DNA from: Candidatus Fermentithermobacillaceae bacterium | Lineage (GTDB): Bacteria > Bacillota > Sulfobacillia > Fermentithermobacillales > Fermentithermobacillaceae | Length of the DNA: 28,207 nucleotides | Reading direction: 5' to 3' | Assembly: GCA_012842105.1 (NCBI GenBank) | Contig: DUTL01000180.1 | Span: 1-28,207 of the forward strand | Part shown: in pieces, positions 14,449-23,478 of the stretch | Position numbering within the stretch: position 1 is the stretch's first letter | Layout: every line of letters begins with the position of its first letter | Position numbers and translations under genes: made by a program | The notes under the pieces: generated by a model | The model's input: the letters and a program-made list of their open reading frames with translations, nothing else | What the model was told of the DNA's origin: nothing | Database searches by the model: none

Positions 14449-15690
14449 ATGGATGCAAGAAGACGAGTGGCTGTTACAGGAATGGGAGTCATAAGCCCTG
14501 TTGGGACAGGGCTGCCTGAATTCTGGAACAGCCTTGTCGAAGGGAAGTCAGGGATAAGGGAGATTACCAGATTTGATACGGCCGGCTTTCCGTCTAAAAT
14601 TGCAGGTGAGGTAGACTTTGATCCTGGCCTGTATTTTGACAGGAGAGATGCCAGAAAGATGGACAGGTTCATCCAGATGGCATTGGCGTGTTCCCGCATG
14701 GCTGTGGAAGATGCCGGTGTTGCCGGATTCTTCGAACCTGAAAGGGCAGGAGTGATTATGGGGACGGGAATAGGAGGCATTGAAACGCTCACCGGGGAAT
14801 ATGACCGCTACCTGTCTATGGGGCCGGGGAGAGTTTCACCTTTTTTCATACCCATGATGATTGCAAACATGGCGTCGGGCCATGTATCAATAAACTTTGG
14901 GCTCAAAGGGCCCATAAGCACAGTGGCTACTGCCTGTGCTTCGGGTACCAATGCCATTGGAGAAGCCTTCAGGCTTATTCAGTTTGGCTATGCCGACGTA
15001 ATGGTAGCAGGGGGGTCTGAAGCTTCAATAGTGCCATTGGCAATGGCCGGTTTTTGCAACATGAGGGCTTTATCGACCCGGAATGAACTTGTTTCAGGTG
15101 CGTGCCGGCCTTTCGATAAGAACCGGGACGGCTTTGTGATTGGAGAAGGCTCAGGAACAGTCATTCTTGAAGAACTTGAACACGCCATAGACAGACAGGC
15201 GAAGATATATGCCGAGGTAGTTGGATACGGCATGGCTTCTGATGCCTATCACATTACCGCCCCTGCACCTGAGGGGGAAGGGGCCCGGCGTGCCATGGAA
15301 GCTGCAATCAATGATGCCCGGTTATCGCCAGGCCAGGTAGATTACATAAACGCCCATGGCACTTCCACTCCATATAACGATGTTAACGAGACAAAGGCGA
15401 TAAAAAGCGTTTTCGGTGACAGGGCTTATGAAGTGATGATTTCTTCTACCAAGTCAATGACCGGCCACTTGCTTGGTGCTGCCGGAGTAGTGGAGGCCAT
15501 AGCGACTGTGCTGGCAATGGAGAAGCAAATAGTGCCACCCACAATAAACTATGAAGTGCCTGATCCCGAATGTGATCTTGATTATGTGCCCAACAGGGCC
15601 AGGCACGCAAAAGTGAAGGTGGCGTTAAAAAATTCATTTGGTTTTGGGGGTCAAAATGCTTGCCTTGTAATGAGAAAATACGACAATTGA
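14449..15690 (+). CDS. fabF: Beta-ketoacyl-ACP synthase II FabF
   Basis: FabF carries out the elongation condensations. From the ATG at 14449 the protein has 413 residues, and the catalytic residues fall exactly at E. coli numbering: C163 (TACASGTNAIGEA), H303 (NAHGTSTPYND) and H340 (MTGHLLGAAG). This start has GGGGGTG about eight bases upstream; a longer frame reaches a GTG at 14380 but would run through the intercistronic hairpin. The 3' end overlaps rnc by 31 bases. FabF ends the biosynthetic part of the operon; no fabZ, fabI, fabK or acc genes are present here. Confidence 0.97.
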   Translation: MDARRRVAVTGMGVISPVGTGLPEFWNSLVEGKSGIREITRFDTAGFPSKIAGEVDFDPGLYFDRRDARKMDRFIQMALACSRMAVEDAGVAGFFEPERAGVIMGTGIGGIETLTGEYDRYLSMGPGRVSPFFIPMMIANMASGHVSINFGLKGPISTVATACASGTNAIGEAFRLIQFGYADVMVAGGSEASIVPLAMAGFCNMRALSTRNELVSGACRPFDKNRDGFVIGEGSGTVILEELEHAIDRQAKIYAEVVGYGMASDAYHITAPAPEGEGARRAMEAAINDARLSPGQVDYINAHGTSTPYNDVNETKAIKSVFGDRAYEVMISSTKSMTGHLLGAAGVVEAIATVLAMEKQIVPPTINYEVPDPECDLDYVPNRARHAKVKVALKNSFGFGGQNACLVMRKYDN

Positions 15691-16403
15691 GGGCGGTTTT
15701 CGATGATGCGGTAAACTCGCTTGAGCCTACGCTTCGAACCCAGGCTTTTACCCATATTTCCTATTCCAATGAACAAGGAGATACGGGTTCCTCCAATGAG
15801 AGGCTGGAGTTTCTGGGTGATGCGGTGATATCGTTAGCGGTTGGGCAGTATCTTTATGAGCATCACCCTCAAGTACTCGAAGGGGACCTTACCAGGATGA
15901 GGGCCAGTTTGGTCTCAGGAGCTTCCCTGGCTGCTCTTGCAAGAACAGTGCGATTGGGGCGGCATCTGATACTCGGACGCGGGGAGGAACTGACAGGGGG
16001 CCGCAAGCGCCCCCGGATTCTTGCAGGGGCCCTTGAAGCTTTGGTTGGAGCGTACTTTATTCAGCATGGCTGGGAGGCGTCGCACAGGTTGGTAGAAGAT
16101 TTGCTGCTGGATACAGAACTCAAGGTTGTGCCTGTAGATCCCAAGACCTTGTTACAGGAAATCGTCCAAAGGCGCCCCGGGTCCAAATTAGAGTATGTGG
16201 TGCTCGATGTGACGGGCCCGGATCACATGCCGGAATATACAGTTGCTTGCGTCATTGACGGCAGGCACGTGTCTACAGGAAAAGGAGCGGCCAAGAAAGA
16301 GGCTGAGGAAGATGCCGCACGAAATTGGCTGGCCGGTAACGGGTACTCAGATAGCGTGCCTTACAACAAAAACCACCTTGCCGATGACGAGATTGGGAGA
16401 TAA
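15660..16403 (+). CDS. rnc: Ribonuclease III
   Basis: RNase III cuts double-stranded RNA, including rRNA precursors. The 247 residues contain the signature NERLEFLGDAV (46-56), with E50 and D54 as metal ligands, EGDLTRMRASLV, the second catalytic block ILAGALEALVGAYF with E126, and a C-terminal double-stranded RNA-binding domain (about 165-235; AKKEAEEDAARNWL). Position 123 is glycine where most RNases III have aspartate (E. coli D114). TTG at 15660 has GGGGG about eight bases upstream and lies inside fabF (31-base overlap); a later TTG at 15687 is an alternative. The 3' end overlaps the convergent regulator gene by 57 bases. Next to smc, as in B. subtilis. Confidence 0.94.
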   Translation: MPCNEKIRQLRAVFDDAVNSLEPTLRTQAFTHISYSNEQGDTGSSNERLEFLGDAVISLAVGQYLYEHHPQVLEGDLTRMRASLVSGASLAALARTVRLGRHLILGRGEELTGGRKRPRILAGALEALVGAYFIQHGWEASHRLVEDLLLDTELKVVPVDPKTLLQEIVQRRPGSKLEYVVLDVTGPDHMPEYTVACVIDGRHVSTGKGAAKKEAEEDAARNWLAGNGYSDSVPYNKNHLADDEIGR

Positions 16404-16913
16404 GAGGCGGTTGGGGTTGTTAATGTCTATGTAGACGGGCGATTTGCCGGTTAAGTGATACACTCTGGCCAGGTTAGCCGCTCCTTCAATGTTTACAAGC
16501 ACAATGCTGCCCTGGATGCAGGGCGCGTCAGGGTCGATTATGAGTATGTCTCCCTGTCCGGCCACCTGTCCGGATTGTTCTTCTGAAACCAGTACGGCGA
16601 ATGAGCCAGGGCCCAGGCGCGAGTGTACGAAATCCGAATAGTCCAAGAGCGTCAGTCTATCGTCATCAGTATAAAGGGGTATAGGGAGTTTTCCCGAGTC
16701 TCTAACAGCAGGCAGTTTACCCGGCTCCCATGCAATTTGAAAGCATCCCGACAGTACTGCTTGCTTGAAGTCTTTCATCCCCCGGTAACCTGCTTTGTCA
16801 AGCCAGTAGTAAACTGACTTTTGTTCGGCATAACCCATCTTTTGCGCAAGTTCCTTAGCTGTTATAGTTGGATTAGCCAGTACGAGATGGGCCATTTGGT
16901 TGATCTTAGACAA
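16347..16913 (-). CDS. LexA/S24-like transcriptional regulator, probably non-cleaving
   Basis: A 188-residue protein with an N-terminal helix-turn-helix (about 10-55; TAKELAQKMGYAEQKSVYYWLDKAGY) and a C-terminal domain resembling the S24/LexA peptidase fold (about 90-186; SGQVAGQGDILIIDPDAP, GSIVLVNIEG). S114 lines up with the LexA nucleophile, but the catalytic lysine of the VKR motif is replaced (LAR, 148-150), and the linker has no Ala-Gly cleavage site. I infer a stable repressor or ligand sensor, not a self-cleaving SOS protein. TTG at 16913 has GGGAGTGA seven bases upstream; an ATG seven codons in is the alternative. It converges on rnc (57-base overlap) and faces smc across a dyad. The target genes are not known. 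Confidence 0.7.
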   Translation of the reverse strand: MSKINQMAHLVLANPTITAKELAQKMGYAEQKSVYYWLDKAGYRGMKDFKQAVLSGCFQIAWEPGKLPAVRDSGKLPIPLYTDDDRLTLLDYSDFVHSRLGPGSFAVLVSEEQSGQVAGQGDILIIDPDAPCIQGSIVLVNIEGAANLARVYHLTGKSPVYIDINNPNRLLSPNLVIGKVVFVVRHAI

Positions 16914-16933
16914 ACGAGTTTCACTCCCGGCAG

Positions 16934-16970
16934 ATTAGGTAACATGGACAAGTTATAGCCGTAACCTAAT
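16934..16970. promoter_or_regulatory. Large dyad between the S24-like regulator and smc
   Basis: ATTAGGTAAC (16934-16943) and GTAACCTAAT (16961-16970) are inverted repeats with one mismatch, 27 bp between arm centres. They flank a TATAAC hexamer on the minus strand (16957-16952), a possible -10 for the regulator, and end six bases before the smc -35. The layout fits an operator for autoregulation and possibly control of smc. Confidence 0.5.
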
Positions 16971-16975
16971 AATCC

Positions 16976-17004
16976 TTTACATAAGTTGTATAAATATATA
17001 TACA
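16976..17004 (+). promoter_or_regulatory. Sigma-A promoter of smc
   Basis: TTTACA (16976-16981), 17 bases, TATACA (16999-17004), with one mismatch from consensus in each hexamer. The transcript would begin near 17011, just before the smc ribosome binding site (AGGGGG, 17015-17020). Confidence 0.7.
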
Positions 17005-17030
17005 TAAACCGTGTCAGGGGGCTTTCAGTT

Positions 17031-20000
17031 TTGCTGAAAACAATGACAGTGCAGGGGTTTAAGTCTTTTTGCGATCGAACCGAACTTGTATTCGGAACTG
17101 GAATAACCGCTATTGTAGGCCCTAACGGCTGCGGCAAGTCCAATCTTGCTGATGCGCTCAGGTGGGTTTTAGGAGAGCATAATGCCAGGCTTTTGCGCTG
17201 CAGCAAACTGGAGGAGGTTATCTTTTCCGGGACAAAGAGGCGCAAAGCAATGGGCATGGCTGAAGTGAGGCTGCTTCTTGAAGGCGTTCTTGATGAAGGC
17301 GAACGAGAGATTATGAGGCGTTTCACCCGTGACGCAACGGGGGAGTACAGGATCAACGACAAGGTATGCCGTTGGAAGGACATATACGAAAGCTTGCTGG
17401 GAACAGGCCTTTCCCACACAGGTTATGTAGTAATCGGACAGGGGACCATTCAGGAACTTGCAGGCGGCAAGCCTGAGGATAGAAGAGCCTGGATAGAAGA
17501 AGCTTCGGGGGTTTCAAAGTACAGGTTGAGCGAGAAGGAAGTTGAATCTAAACTGACGGCGGCAGAGCGGGATATCGTCCGGTTAACGGATTTGCTGGCA
17601 GAACTCTGCGAACGCAAAGATACACTCTACTCAGATTGGGAGACTGCAACCAAGTATCATGAACTTGTAAGCAAGAAGGATGATATTGAACTGGCCATGT
17701 GGCTGCATCAGGAACAAGAAGAGTCGAGGCGTGTTCAAAATGTTACACGGCGCATTAACAGGTACATGAGAGAATTGGATGAATGTATCTCCACGGCCGG
17801 TACCCTCAACAATGAGATACAACCTATGAAAAGCGAATTGGCGTCTGTAGAGAATCTGCTGAAGTCCGCAGCCGCTGAGAGAGAGGCCGTTGCCTCCAAA
17901 CTCCTGTCTCTTGAGAAAAACAGAGACTCAACCAGGGGCAAGCTTGCCTTGGTATCAAGGGAGATAGAAGCCAGGAAGGTTCGTCAAAATGTACTTGAGC
18001 GCGAAATAGGCGCCTTGTCGAGCCGCGAGGCTGAACTTCTGGAGCAGCGGGGCCGTGTCTCAGAGAACCTCGAGCGAACTTCCGGCAAACTCAGCCAGGC
18101 TGAAGATGAGAGGCAAGCGTTTGAATCTCAATGGAGGTCATTGAGTGAGAAGGTCATATACATAAGAGAAAGCATGGCATCTTCCACTGCACGGCTTAAC
18201 CAGTTGCAGCAGGACAAAGATAAAGTAAGGCAGCAACTTGAGGATAAGAGGCGAGAGATTGTCGGGGTAAACGGCCGCCTGCTGTCTCTTGACGAACAGG
18301 TGTCACGGTTTGAGCGGGAACTTGGTGAAACCAAACAAGATCTTGACACGAACAAGGAGAAGCAAGAAGAAAGCAGGGCAACCTGCAGAATTCTTGAAGA
18401 GCGTGCTGAGGAAGTAAGATTTTCCCTGAAGAAAGAGGCTTCAGCGCAGAAAAGGCTGGAGGCGCAACTTACAGGACTAAGCACGAGGAAGAGGCTTCTG
18501 GAAGAAATGGAGAGGTCTTTTGAAGGTTACGGAAAAGGGCCCAGAGCTATTCTTGCTGCAAGGAAACAGTCGGTGTTAGAAGGAATTGTCGGTTCCGTGG
18601 CAGAGTTGTTTTCGTGCGACCCCAAGTATGTGCAGGCGCTATCAGCGGCGGTCGGGGGTGCGGCAGAGAACATAGTTGTAACTGACGAGGAGGCGGCCAA
18701 GGCAGCAATAGCTTTCTTGAAGAAGCGCAAGAGCGGGCGCTGCACATTGTTGCCTCTCAATCTGATCAGGCCTGGCAGGCTCCACTCAAGAGCCGTACAG
18801 GCTTTGTCACGCATGCAGGGCGTAAGGCCGCTGATCTCCGTGGTCGATTATCCCGGGAACTTGAAGTCATGTGCAGAATATTTGTTTGGCAGGGTGGTGC
18901 TTGCAGATACAGTGGACCATGCCCTGGCTTTCATGAAGGAGTCTTCCTGGGCGGCCAGAGTAGTCACCATGGGAGGCGAAAACATACAACCGGGAGGCGC
19001 TATCACCGGGGGAGAAGCACCCAGGCATGAGTCAATATTTCTAAGAAGGCAGGAACTTGCCTCGTTGGCTTTGGAGATCAAGAATGCAGACAGCGAATTG
19101 AGTACTGTCAAGTCAAAGGTTAGTTCGCTGGAGAAGCAGCTCTCAGGGCTCGTTACGCATCTAAACCAGGCAAGGGAAGAGGCCCTCTTGGCGCGTACGT
19201 CTGTGTCCAGGTTGACAGAGAAAGTTTCTCAACTGGAAGCAACTTTGGAGTGGACAAAACGGGAGATCAGCAGCAGCAAAGAGAAGATTGAACCGCTCGT
19301 AGCTGATGAACGGGCACTTTTCGGGCAGATCGAGAAAATTTCCGTCTGCGAGAAGCGTCTTTCAGATAGCCTTGTGAGCAAAGAAAGGGAACTTAAGGGT
19401 TATGAAGCCCAGATCCGGGGCAGGCTCGCTGTGGATCAAGAACACGCAGGCAAGATCACTGGGTTAAGCCGTGAAAAAGAGGAGCTACAGCGCAGGTTGA
19501 GCTCTCTGGTAAGGCAATTGGAGAATCTAAGAGGAGAAGCGGTTTCTACACGGAAAAACCTCGACGAAGAGCGCAAGGAGCTAGCCAGGCTGGAGGTTCT
19601 GAAAGAGCAGTTGGCCTCAGATGAATCATCGCTAGAAGCGTCGATATCTTCCCTTGAGCAAAGAATGGATGAACTGAGAACCGGGATTTCCGGGCTTCAA
19701 AGCCAGTCGGAATCATTGAGGCAATCCTTAAGCCAGGCCCTGGCGAAGGTGGAATCTTTGAATTTGGAGCAAGTGTCTCTGAATTCCCGGATTGCTGACG
19801 GACGAATTGAACTTGAAGGGCTTGAAGCGTCTCTTTCAGATACAAAGAGGCTGATCATGTCCAGGTACGGTATAGCAGATCCTGACACCTACGAGCATCC
19901 CCGGATAGAACGCCAGGAAACTCTGCTTCAAATTGAGAGCGTTGAGGCTGCCATTAAATTTCTTGGCACTGTAAACCTGAAAGCAGAGGAAGACTACAAG

Positions 20001-20549
20001 GAATTGTCAGAGCGTATAGAGCGCATTCATTCTGAAAAGACTGACGTGGAAGATGCCATAGGCGAGCTTAGGCAGGCCCGGGAACTTATTCAACGCGAAA
20101 TTCAGAAGCGGTTTACCGAGACCTTCGAAAAAGTCGATGAAAACTTCCAGCGGATTTTTCGGGACCTCTTCGGCGGAGGGCGTGGCAAACTCAATCTTGT
20201 AGAAGACACTATGGGAGTAGAGGTCTTTGCAGAGCCTCCGGGAAGAAGGCACAAGCAGTTCAACCTCCTGTCCGGCGGCGAAAGGTCTCTTTGCGGGATA
20301 GCCCTTATTTTTGCCATACTTTCGGCAAGGCCCTCGCCTGTAATAGTGCTCGACGAAGTGGATTCATCATTGGATGAAGCAAATGTGGTGAGATTTGCTC
20401 AATTTCTGAAGAGATATTCCGAAGACACACAGTTTGTTGTAATAACTCACCAGGAGTCTACAATGGAAGCAGCAGACATAATATACGGGATCACAATGGA
20501 AGAACCCGGTGTATCAAAGGTATTCAGCATGCGTCTTGAGAACCGCTGA
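17031..20549 (+). CDS. smc: Chromosome segregation protein SMC
   Basis: SMC dimers with ScpAB load at origins and hold chromosome arms together. From TTG at 17031 the protein has 1172 residues, the normal size. The N-terminal head has the QGFKSFCD motif and Walker A GPNGCGKSN (30-38). Two long coiled coils flank a hinge (roughly 495-650; GYGKGPRAILAA to GGAITGGEAPRH). The C-terminal head has the ABC signature LSGGERSL (about 1080) and Walker B VIVLDEVDSSLDEAN. The upstream frame to 16986 would start before the mapped -10 region is cleared, so the TTG with AGGGGG about ten bases upstream is preferred. ftsY follows at once, so smc-ftsY is probably one unit. Confidence 0.97.
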   Translation: MLKTMTVQGFKSFCDRTELVFGTGITAIVGPNGCGKSNLADALRWVLGEHNARLLRCSKLEEVIFSGTKRRKAMGMAEVRLLLEGVLDEGEREIMRRFTRDATGEYRINDKVCRWKDIYESLLGTGLSHTGYVVIGQGTIQELAGGKPEDRRAWIEEASGVSKYRLSEKEVESKLTAAERDIVRLTDLLAELCERKDTLYSDWETATKYHELVSKKDDIELAMWLHQEQEESRRVQNVTRRINRYMRELDECISTAGTLNNEIQPMKSELASVENLLKSAAAEREAVASKLLSLEKNRDSTRGKLALVSREIEARKVRQNVLEREIGALSSREAELLEQRGRVSENLERTSGKLSQAEDERQAFESQWRSLSEKVIYIRESMASSTARLNQLQQDKDKVRQQLEDKRREIVGVNGRLLSLDEQVSRFERELGETKQDLDTNKEKQEESRATCRILEERAEEVRFSLKKEASAQKRLEAQLTGLSTRKRLLEEMERSFEGYGKGPRAILAARKQSVLEGIVGSVAELFSCDPKYVQALSAAVGGAAENIVVTDEEAAKAAIAFLKKRKSGRCTLLPLNLIRPGRLHSRAVQALSRMQGVRPLISVVDYPGNLKSCAEYLFGRVVLADTVDHALAFMKESSWAARVVTMGGENIQPGGAITGGEAPRHESIFLRRQELASLALEIKNADSELSTVKSKVSSLEKQLSGLVTHLNQAREEALLARTSVSRLTEKVSQLEATLEWTKREISSSKEKIEPLVADERALFGQIEKISVCEKRLSDSLVSKERELKGYEAQIRGRLAVDQEHAGKITGLSREKEELQRRLSSLVRQLENLRGEAVSTRKNLDEERKELARLEVLKEQLASDESSLEASISSLEQRMDELRTGISGLQSQSESLRQSLSQALAKVESLNLEQVSLNSRIADGRIELEGLEASLSDTKRLIMSRYGIADPDTYEHPRIERQETLLQIESVEAAIKFLGTVNLKAEEDYKELSERIERIHSEKTDVEDAIGELRQARELIQREIQKRFTETFEKVDENFQRIFRDLFGGGRGKLNLVEDTMGVEVFAEPPGRRHKQFNLLSGGERSLCGIALIFAILSARPSPVIVLDEVDSSLDEANVVRFAQFLKRYSEDTQFVVITHQESTMEAADIIYGITMEEPGVSKVFSMRLENR

Positions 20550-20594
20550 TTCGTGGTACATGCCGGCTGTGGGGAAAGGGGATTGAGTTTTCAC

Positions 20595-21515
20595 ATGAGC
20601 TTTTTTCAAAGGCTAAAACAAGGTTTGGCCAGGACATCGAGCAACCTCAGAAGCAAGATACAAGATATTTTCCAACCGGGGGCCCTAACCGATGAATTTC
20701 TTGACGAGTTAGAAGCTGTTCTTATTCAATCTGATGTAGGCGTTGCGGCAACATCAGGCCTAATCGACAGTCTGCGTGAAGAAAGCCGTGGGAAATCTTT
20801 TGAGACTGAAGAAGACCTGTACCGGATGATGGCGGAAAAGGTCACTGGCATATTCGCTTCGGTGGATGCGCCTTTACAGGCCGCAGAGGATGGGCCGACA
20901 GTCTATGTTATGGTTGGCGTAAACGGTTCAGGTAAGACTACAACAATCGCAAAGCTGGCACAACGATGGACTGATCAGGGCAAGAAAGTGATACTTGCAG
21001 CTGCAGACACATTTAGAGCTGCAGCAGATGACCAACTGGCAGTTTGGGCAAAACGCACAGGGGCTGATTTAATCAGGCACAGGCAGGGGTCGGACCCGGG
21101 GGCTGTGGCATTTGATGCGGCAAGGGCCGCTATAGCCCGCAAAGCTGACCTACTGCTGGTCGATACTGCAGGAAGGCTTCATACCAAAAAGAACCTGATG
21201 GAGGAGCTTAAGAAAATAATGCGGGTGATCTCACGGGAGATACCGGGCTCGCCCCATGAGGTTGTGCTTGTGATAGATGGCACCACCGGCCAAAACGGGC
21301 TGATTCAGGCCAGGGTGTTTGCCCAAAACGTTGGTGTAACCGGGTTGTGTATCACAAAACTCGATGGTTCCTCCAAAGGCGGAATAGCTGTAGCCATAGC
21401 AAGTGAATTAGGCATTCCCGTCAAGCTCGTGGGCGTGGGAGAAAAGGCTGAAGACTTAAGGGATTTCCACCCACGCAGTTTCGCATACAGCCTGTTTGGG
21501 ATTGATGCTCCATAA
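20595..21515 (+). CDS. ftsY: Signal recognition particle receptor FtsY
   Basis: FtsY docks the SRP-ribosome complex at the membrane. From ATG at 20595 the protein has 306 residues, consistent with a Gram-positive form without the long acidic A domain. The NG domain shows GVNGSGKT (P-loop, 108-115), AADTFRAAADDQL, LVDTAGRLHTKKNLM and TKLDGSSKGG. An in-frame GTG at 20553 gives a longer form; AAAGGGGA at 20575-20582 lies twelve bases before the ATG. The gene follows smc, as in B. subtilis. Confidence 0.95.
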   Translation: MSFFQRLKQGLARTSSNLRSKIQDIFQPGALTDEFLDELEAVLIQSDVGVAATSGLIDSLREESRGKSFETEEDLYRMMAEKVTGIFASVDAPLQAAEDGPTVYVMVGVNGSGKTTTIAKLAQRWTDQGKKVILAAADTFRAAADDQLAVWAKRTGADLIRHRQGSDPGAVAFDAARAAIARKADLLLVDTAGRLHTKKNLMEELKKIMRVISREIPGSPHEVVLVIDGTTGQNGLIQARVFAQNVGVTGLCITKLDGSSKGGIAVAIASELGIPVKLVGVGEKAEDLRDFHPRSFAYSLFGIDAP

Positions 21516-21654
21516 CAGTCGCGTTTGCCTGAAATTGCGATGAATGTGTGGCGCATACCCGAAGGGGATTACTATCTAAAATCTGGGCCATTGGTACACT
21601 GGGCGTACTGATCGATGGTTTTCATGGGATATATCAAATCGCGCGCATTGAGTG

Positions 21655-21682
21655 TTGACGTTGTCTGCATAACTGGTATAAA
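21655..21682 (+). promoter_or_regulatory. Sigma-A promoter for ylxM-ffh
   Basis: TTGACG (21655-21660), 16 bases, TATAAA (21677-21682), with TGG immediately before the -10, an extended -10 form. It lies in the 220-base gap between ftsY and ylxM, which holds no other feature that I recognise. Confidence 0.65.
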
Positions 21683-21735
21683 ATCAACACGTGTGTAAAG
21701 GTGGCCACCAAGACAGTGAGGTTGGATAGTGTCAT

Positions 21736-22122
21736 ATGAAGAAGAGGTCTTACTCGTCGCCAGAACATGTTCATGAGATAATAATGCTTCGAGACATATA
21801 TGAGGGCCTCCTTCCGCCGAGGCAAAGGCAGGTGGCCTATCTTAAGTTTGATGAAGATTTGTCCCTTTCTGAAATGGCCCAGCGGTTGGGCATTTCCAGG
21901 CAAGGGTGTGATGATGCAATAAGGCGTTGTGTGAGGGCGCTGTTTTCGTATGAAGACAGGCTCGGTATTAAGCAAAAATTGGCTCGCAAAGAAAGAGTGA
22001 TTGATCAGGCGCTGGAACTTGCGCAGACTATGAGTGACACGAATTGGCAGGATTGCAGAAACCGCATCCTGGAAGTTCTGAAAGATGCGCAGGCAGGGGG
22101 TGAAATTGAAGATGGCATTTGA
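21736..22122 (+). CDS. ylxM: YlxM family helix-turn-helix protein
   Basis: YlxM (p13) is encoded with ffh in most Bacillota and is reported to bind SRP and modulate FtsY-stimulated GTP hydrolysis in streptococci. The 128 residues begin with a region like sigma-70 domain 4 (LPPRQRQVAYLKFDEDLSLSEMAQRLGISRQGCDDAIRR), including a helix-turn-helix, followed by helices. ATG at 21736 has only a modest GAGGTTGG site. The end overlaps ffh by 11 bases, so the two are coupled. Confidence 0.92.
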   Translation: MKKRSYSSPEHVHEIIMLRDIYEGLLPPRQRQVAYLKFDEDLSLSEMAQRLGISRQGCDDAIRRCVRALFSYEDRLGIKQKLARKERVIDQALELAQTMSDTNWQDCRNRILEVLKDAQAGGEIEDGI

Positions 22123-23431
22123 GAATCTTGCTTCGCGGCTCGCTGACACATTCAAGAAACTTAGGGGAAAAGGGAAACTTTCTGAAAAAGACATAGGCGA
22201 AGGTTTGCGGGAAGTCCGTCTCGCGTTCTTGGAAGCTGACGTCAATTTCAGAGTGGTTAGAGAGTTTACTTCCAATGTGAGAGAAAGGTGTATCAATTCG
22301 GAAGTGTTGGAAAGCCTAACTCCCGCACAGCAAGTGATCAAAATAGTCAACCAGGAACTTATCGGGCTTCTGGGCGGGAAAACCCATCACCTTGATATTT
22401 CCGGATCTCCCCCTGCAGTCATTGCTTTGTACGGCCTTCAGGGCTCAGGCAAGACCACTACTGCCGGCAAGCTTGCCCTTCAGTTGAGAAAAAGCGGCCG
22501 CAAAGTACTGCTGGTGGCGTGCGACGTATACAGGCCCGCTGCGCAAAAGCAACTTGAGGTTGTTGCCGGGATGGCCGGAGTGTCTTTTTTCACTCTTGGC
22601 GACAATATTGCCCCTGAAGTTATCGCGAAAAGGGGCGTGGAAAAAGCAAAGGCGTCGGCTCATAATGTTGTGATCCTTGATACTGCCGGCAGGCTTCAAA
22701 TAGACGATGACATGATGGTTGAAGCCCGAAAAATCAAGGAAGCCGCCCTGCCGCGGGAACGCCTGTTGGTGGTTGATGCTATGACAGGCCAGGAGGCTTG
22801 CCAGGTTGCCCGGGAATTTGACCGGATTGTGGACATTACAGGTGTGGTTCTCACAAAGTTGGATTCTGACGCAAGAGGTGGAGCGGCGCTTTCAATAGCA
22901 AAGGTTACCGGAAAGCCCATAAAGTTTGTGTCCTTAGGCGAGAAGCTTGAGGATTTCGAAGTATTTCACCCGGACCGGATGGCATCCCGCATTCTGGGAA
23001 TGGGTGACGTTTTAACCCTTATTGAAAAAGCTGAGGCGGCTTTTGATGAGAAGAAAGTTGCCGAGATGGAAGAAAAGCTCAGGCGTAGGCAGTTTACCCT
23101 TGAGGATTTCATGGATCAAATGAAAGAAGTCAAGAAAATGGGTTCGTTCGGAGACATAATGCGAATGATTCCAGGGCTTTCCAGAGCCCCGGTGGATGTT
23201 GACTTGGATCCAAGAGAATGGGCACGGGTTGAAGCGATTATCAACTCTATGACGCCAAACGAAAGACAGAAACCAGACATCATCAATGGCTCCAGAAGGC
23301 GTAGGATTGCGAGGGGGAGCGGCGCTTCGGTTCAAGAGGTAAACCGGCTTCTTAAACAATTTTTCCAGGCTAGAAAGATGCTTTTTCAAATGAGCAGCCC
23401 CGAGAAATTGGGCAGGTTTCGTTTCTTCTAG
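22112..23431 (+). CDS. ffh: Signal recognition particle protein Ffh
   Basis: Ffh binds signal peptides and SRP RNA. From ATG at 22112 there are 439 residues. The NG domain contains GLQGSGKT (108-115), CDVYRPAAQKQL, ILDTAGRLQIDDDMM and TKLDSDARGGAALS. The M domain has FGDIMRMIPG and the RNA-binding SRRRRIARGSGASVQEVNRLLKQF. The ATG gives the family start MAFENLASRL, with AGGGGGTG nine bases upstream; earlier GTG and TTG codons are in frame but badly spaced. The methionine-rich C-terminal tail is short, ending after QMSSPEKLGRFRFF. Confidence 0.97.
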   Translation: MAFENLASRLADTFKKLRGKGKLSEKDIGEGLREVRLAFLEADVNFRVVREFTSNVRERCINSEVLESLTPAQQVIKIVNQELIGLLGGKTHHLDISGSPPAVIALYGLQGSGKTTTAGKLALQLRKSGRKVLLVACDVYRPAAQKQLEVVAGMAGVSFFTLGDNIAPEVIAKRGVEKAKASAHNVVILDTAGRLQIDDDMMVEARKIKEAALPRERLLVVDAMTGQEACQVAREFDRIVDITGVVLTKLDSDARGGAALSIAKVTGKPIKFVSLGEKLEDFEVFHPDRMASRILGMGDVLTLIEKAEAAFDEKKVAEMEEKLRRRQFTLEDFMDQMKEVKKMGSFGDIMRMIPGLSRAPVDVDLDPREWARVEAIINSMTPNERQKPDIINGSRRRRIARGSGASVQEVNRLLKQFFQARKMLFQMSSPEKLGRFRFF

Positions 23432-23478
23432 GGGTATGGCTGGCATTGCAGCAAGAAAAGGAAAGGAGATGTGATAGT

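Noticed and set aside
14352..14792. 146-codon minus-strand frame over the start of fabF
   Set aside because: Shadow frame; fabF catalytic residues fall exactly at the expected positions on the plus strand.
16986..17030. Upstream extension of smc
   Set aside because: The extra residues are lysine/tyrosine/isoleucine-rich translation of the promoter, overlap the -10, and have no counterpart in SMC proteins.
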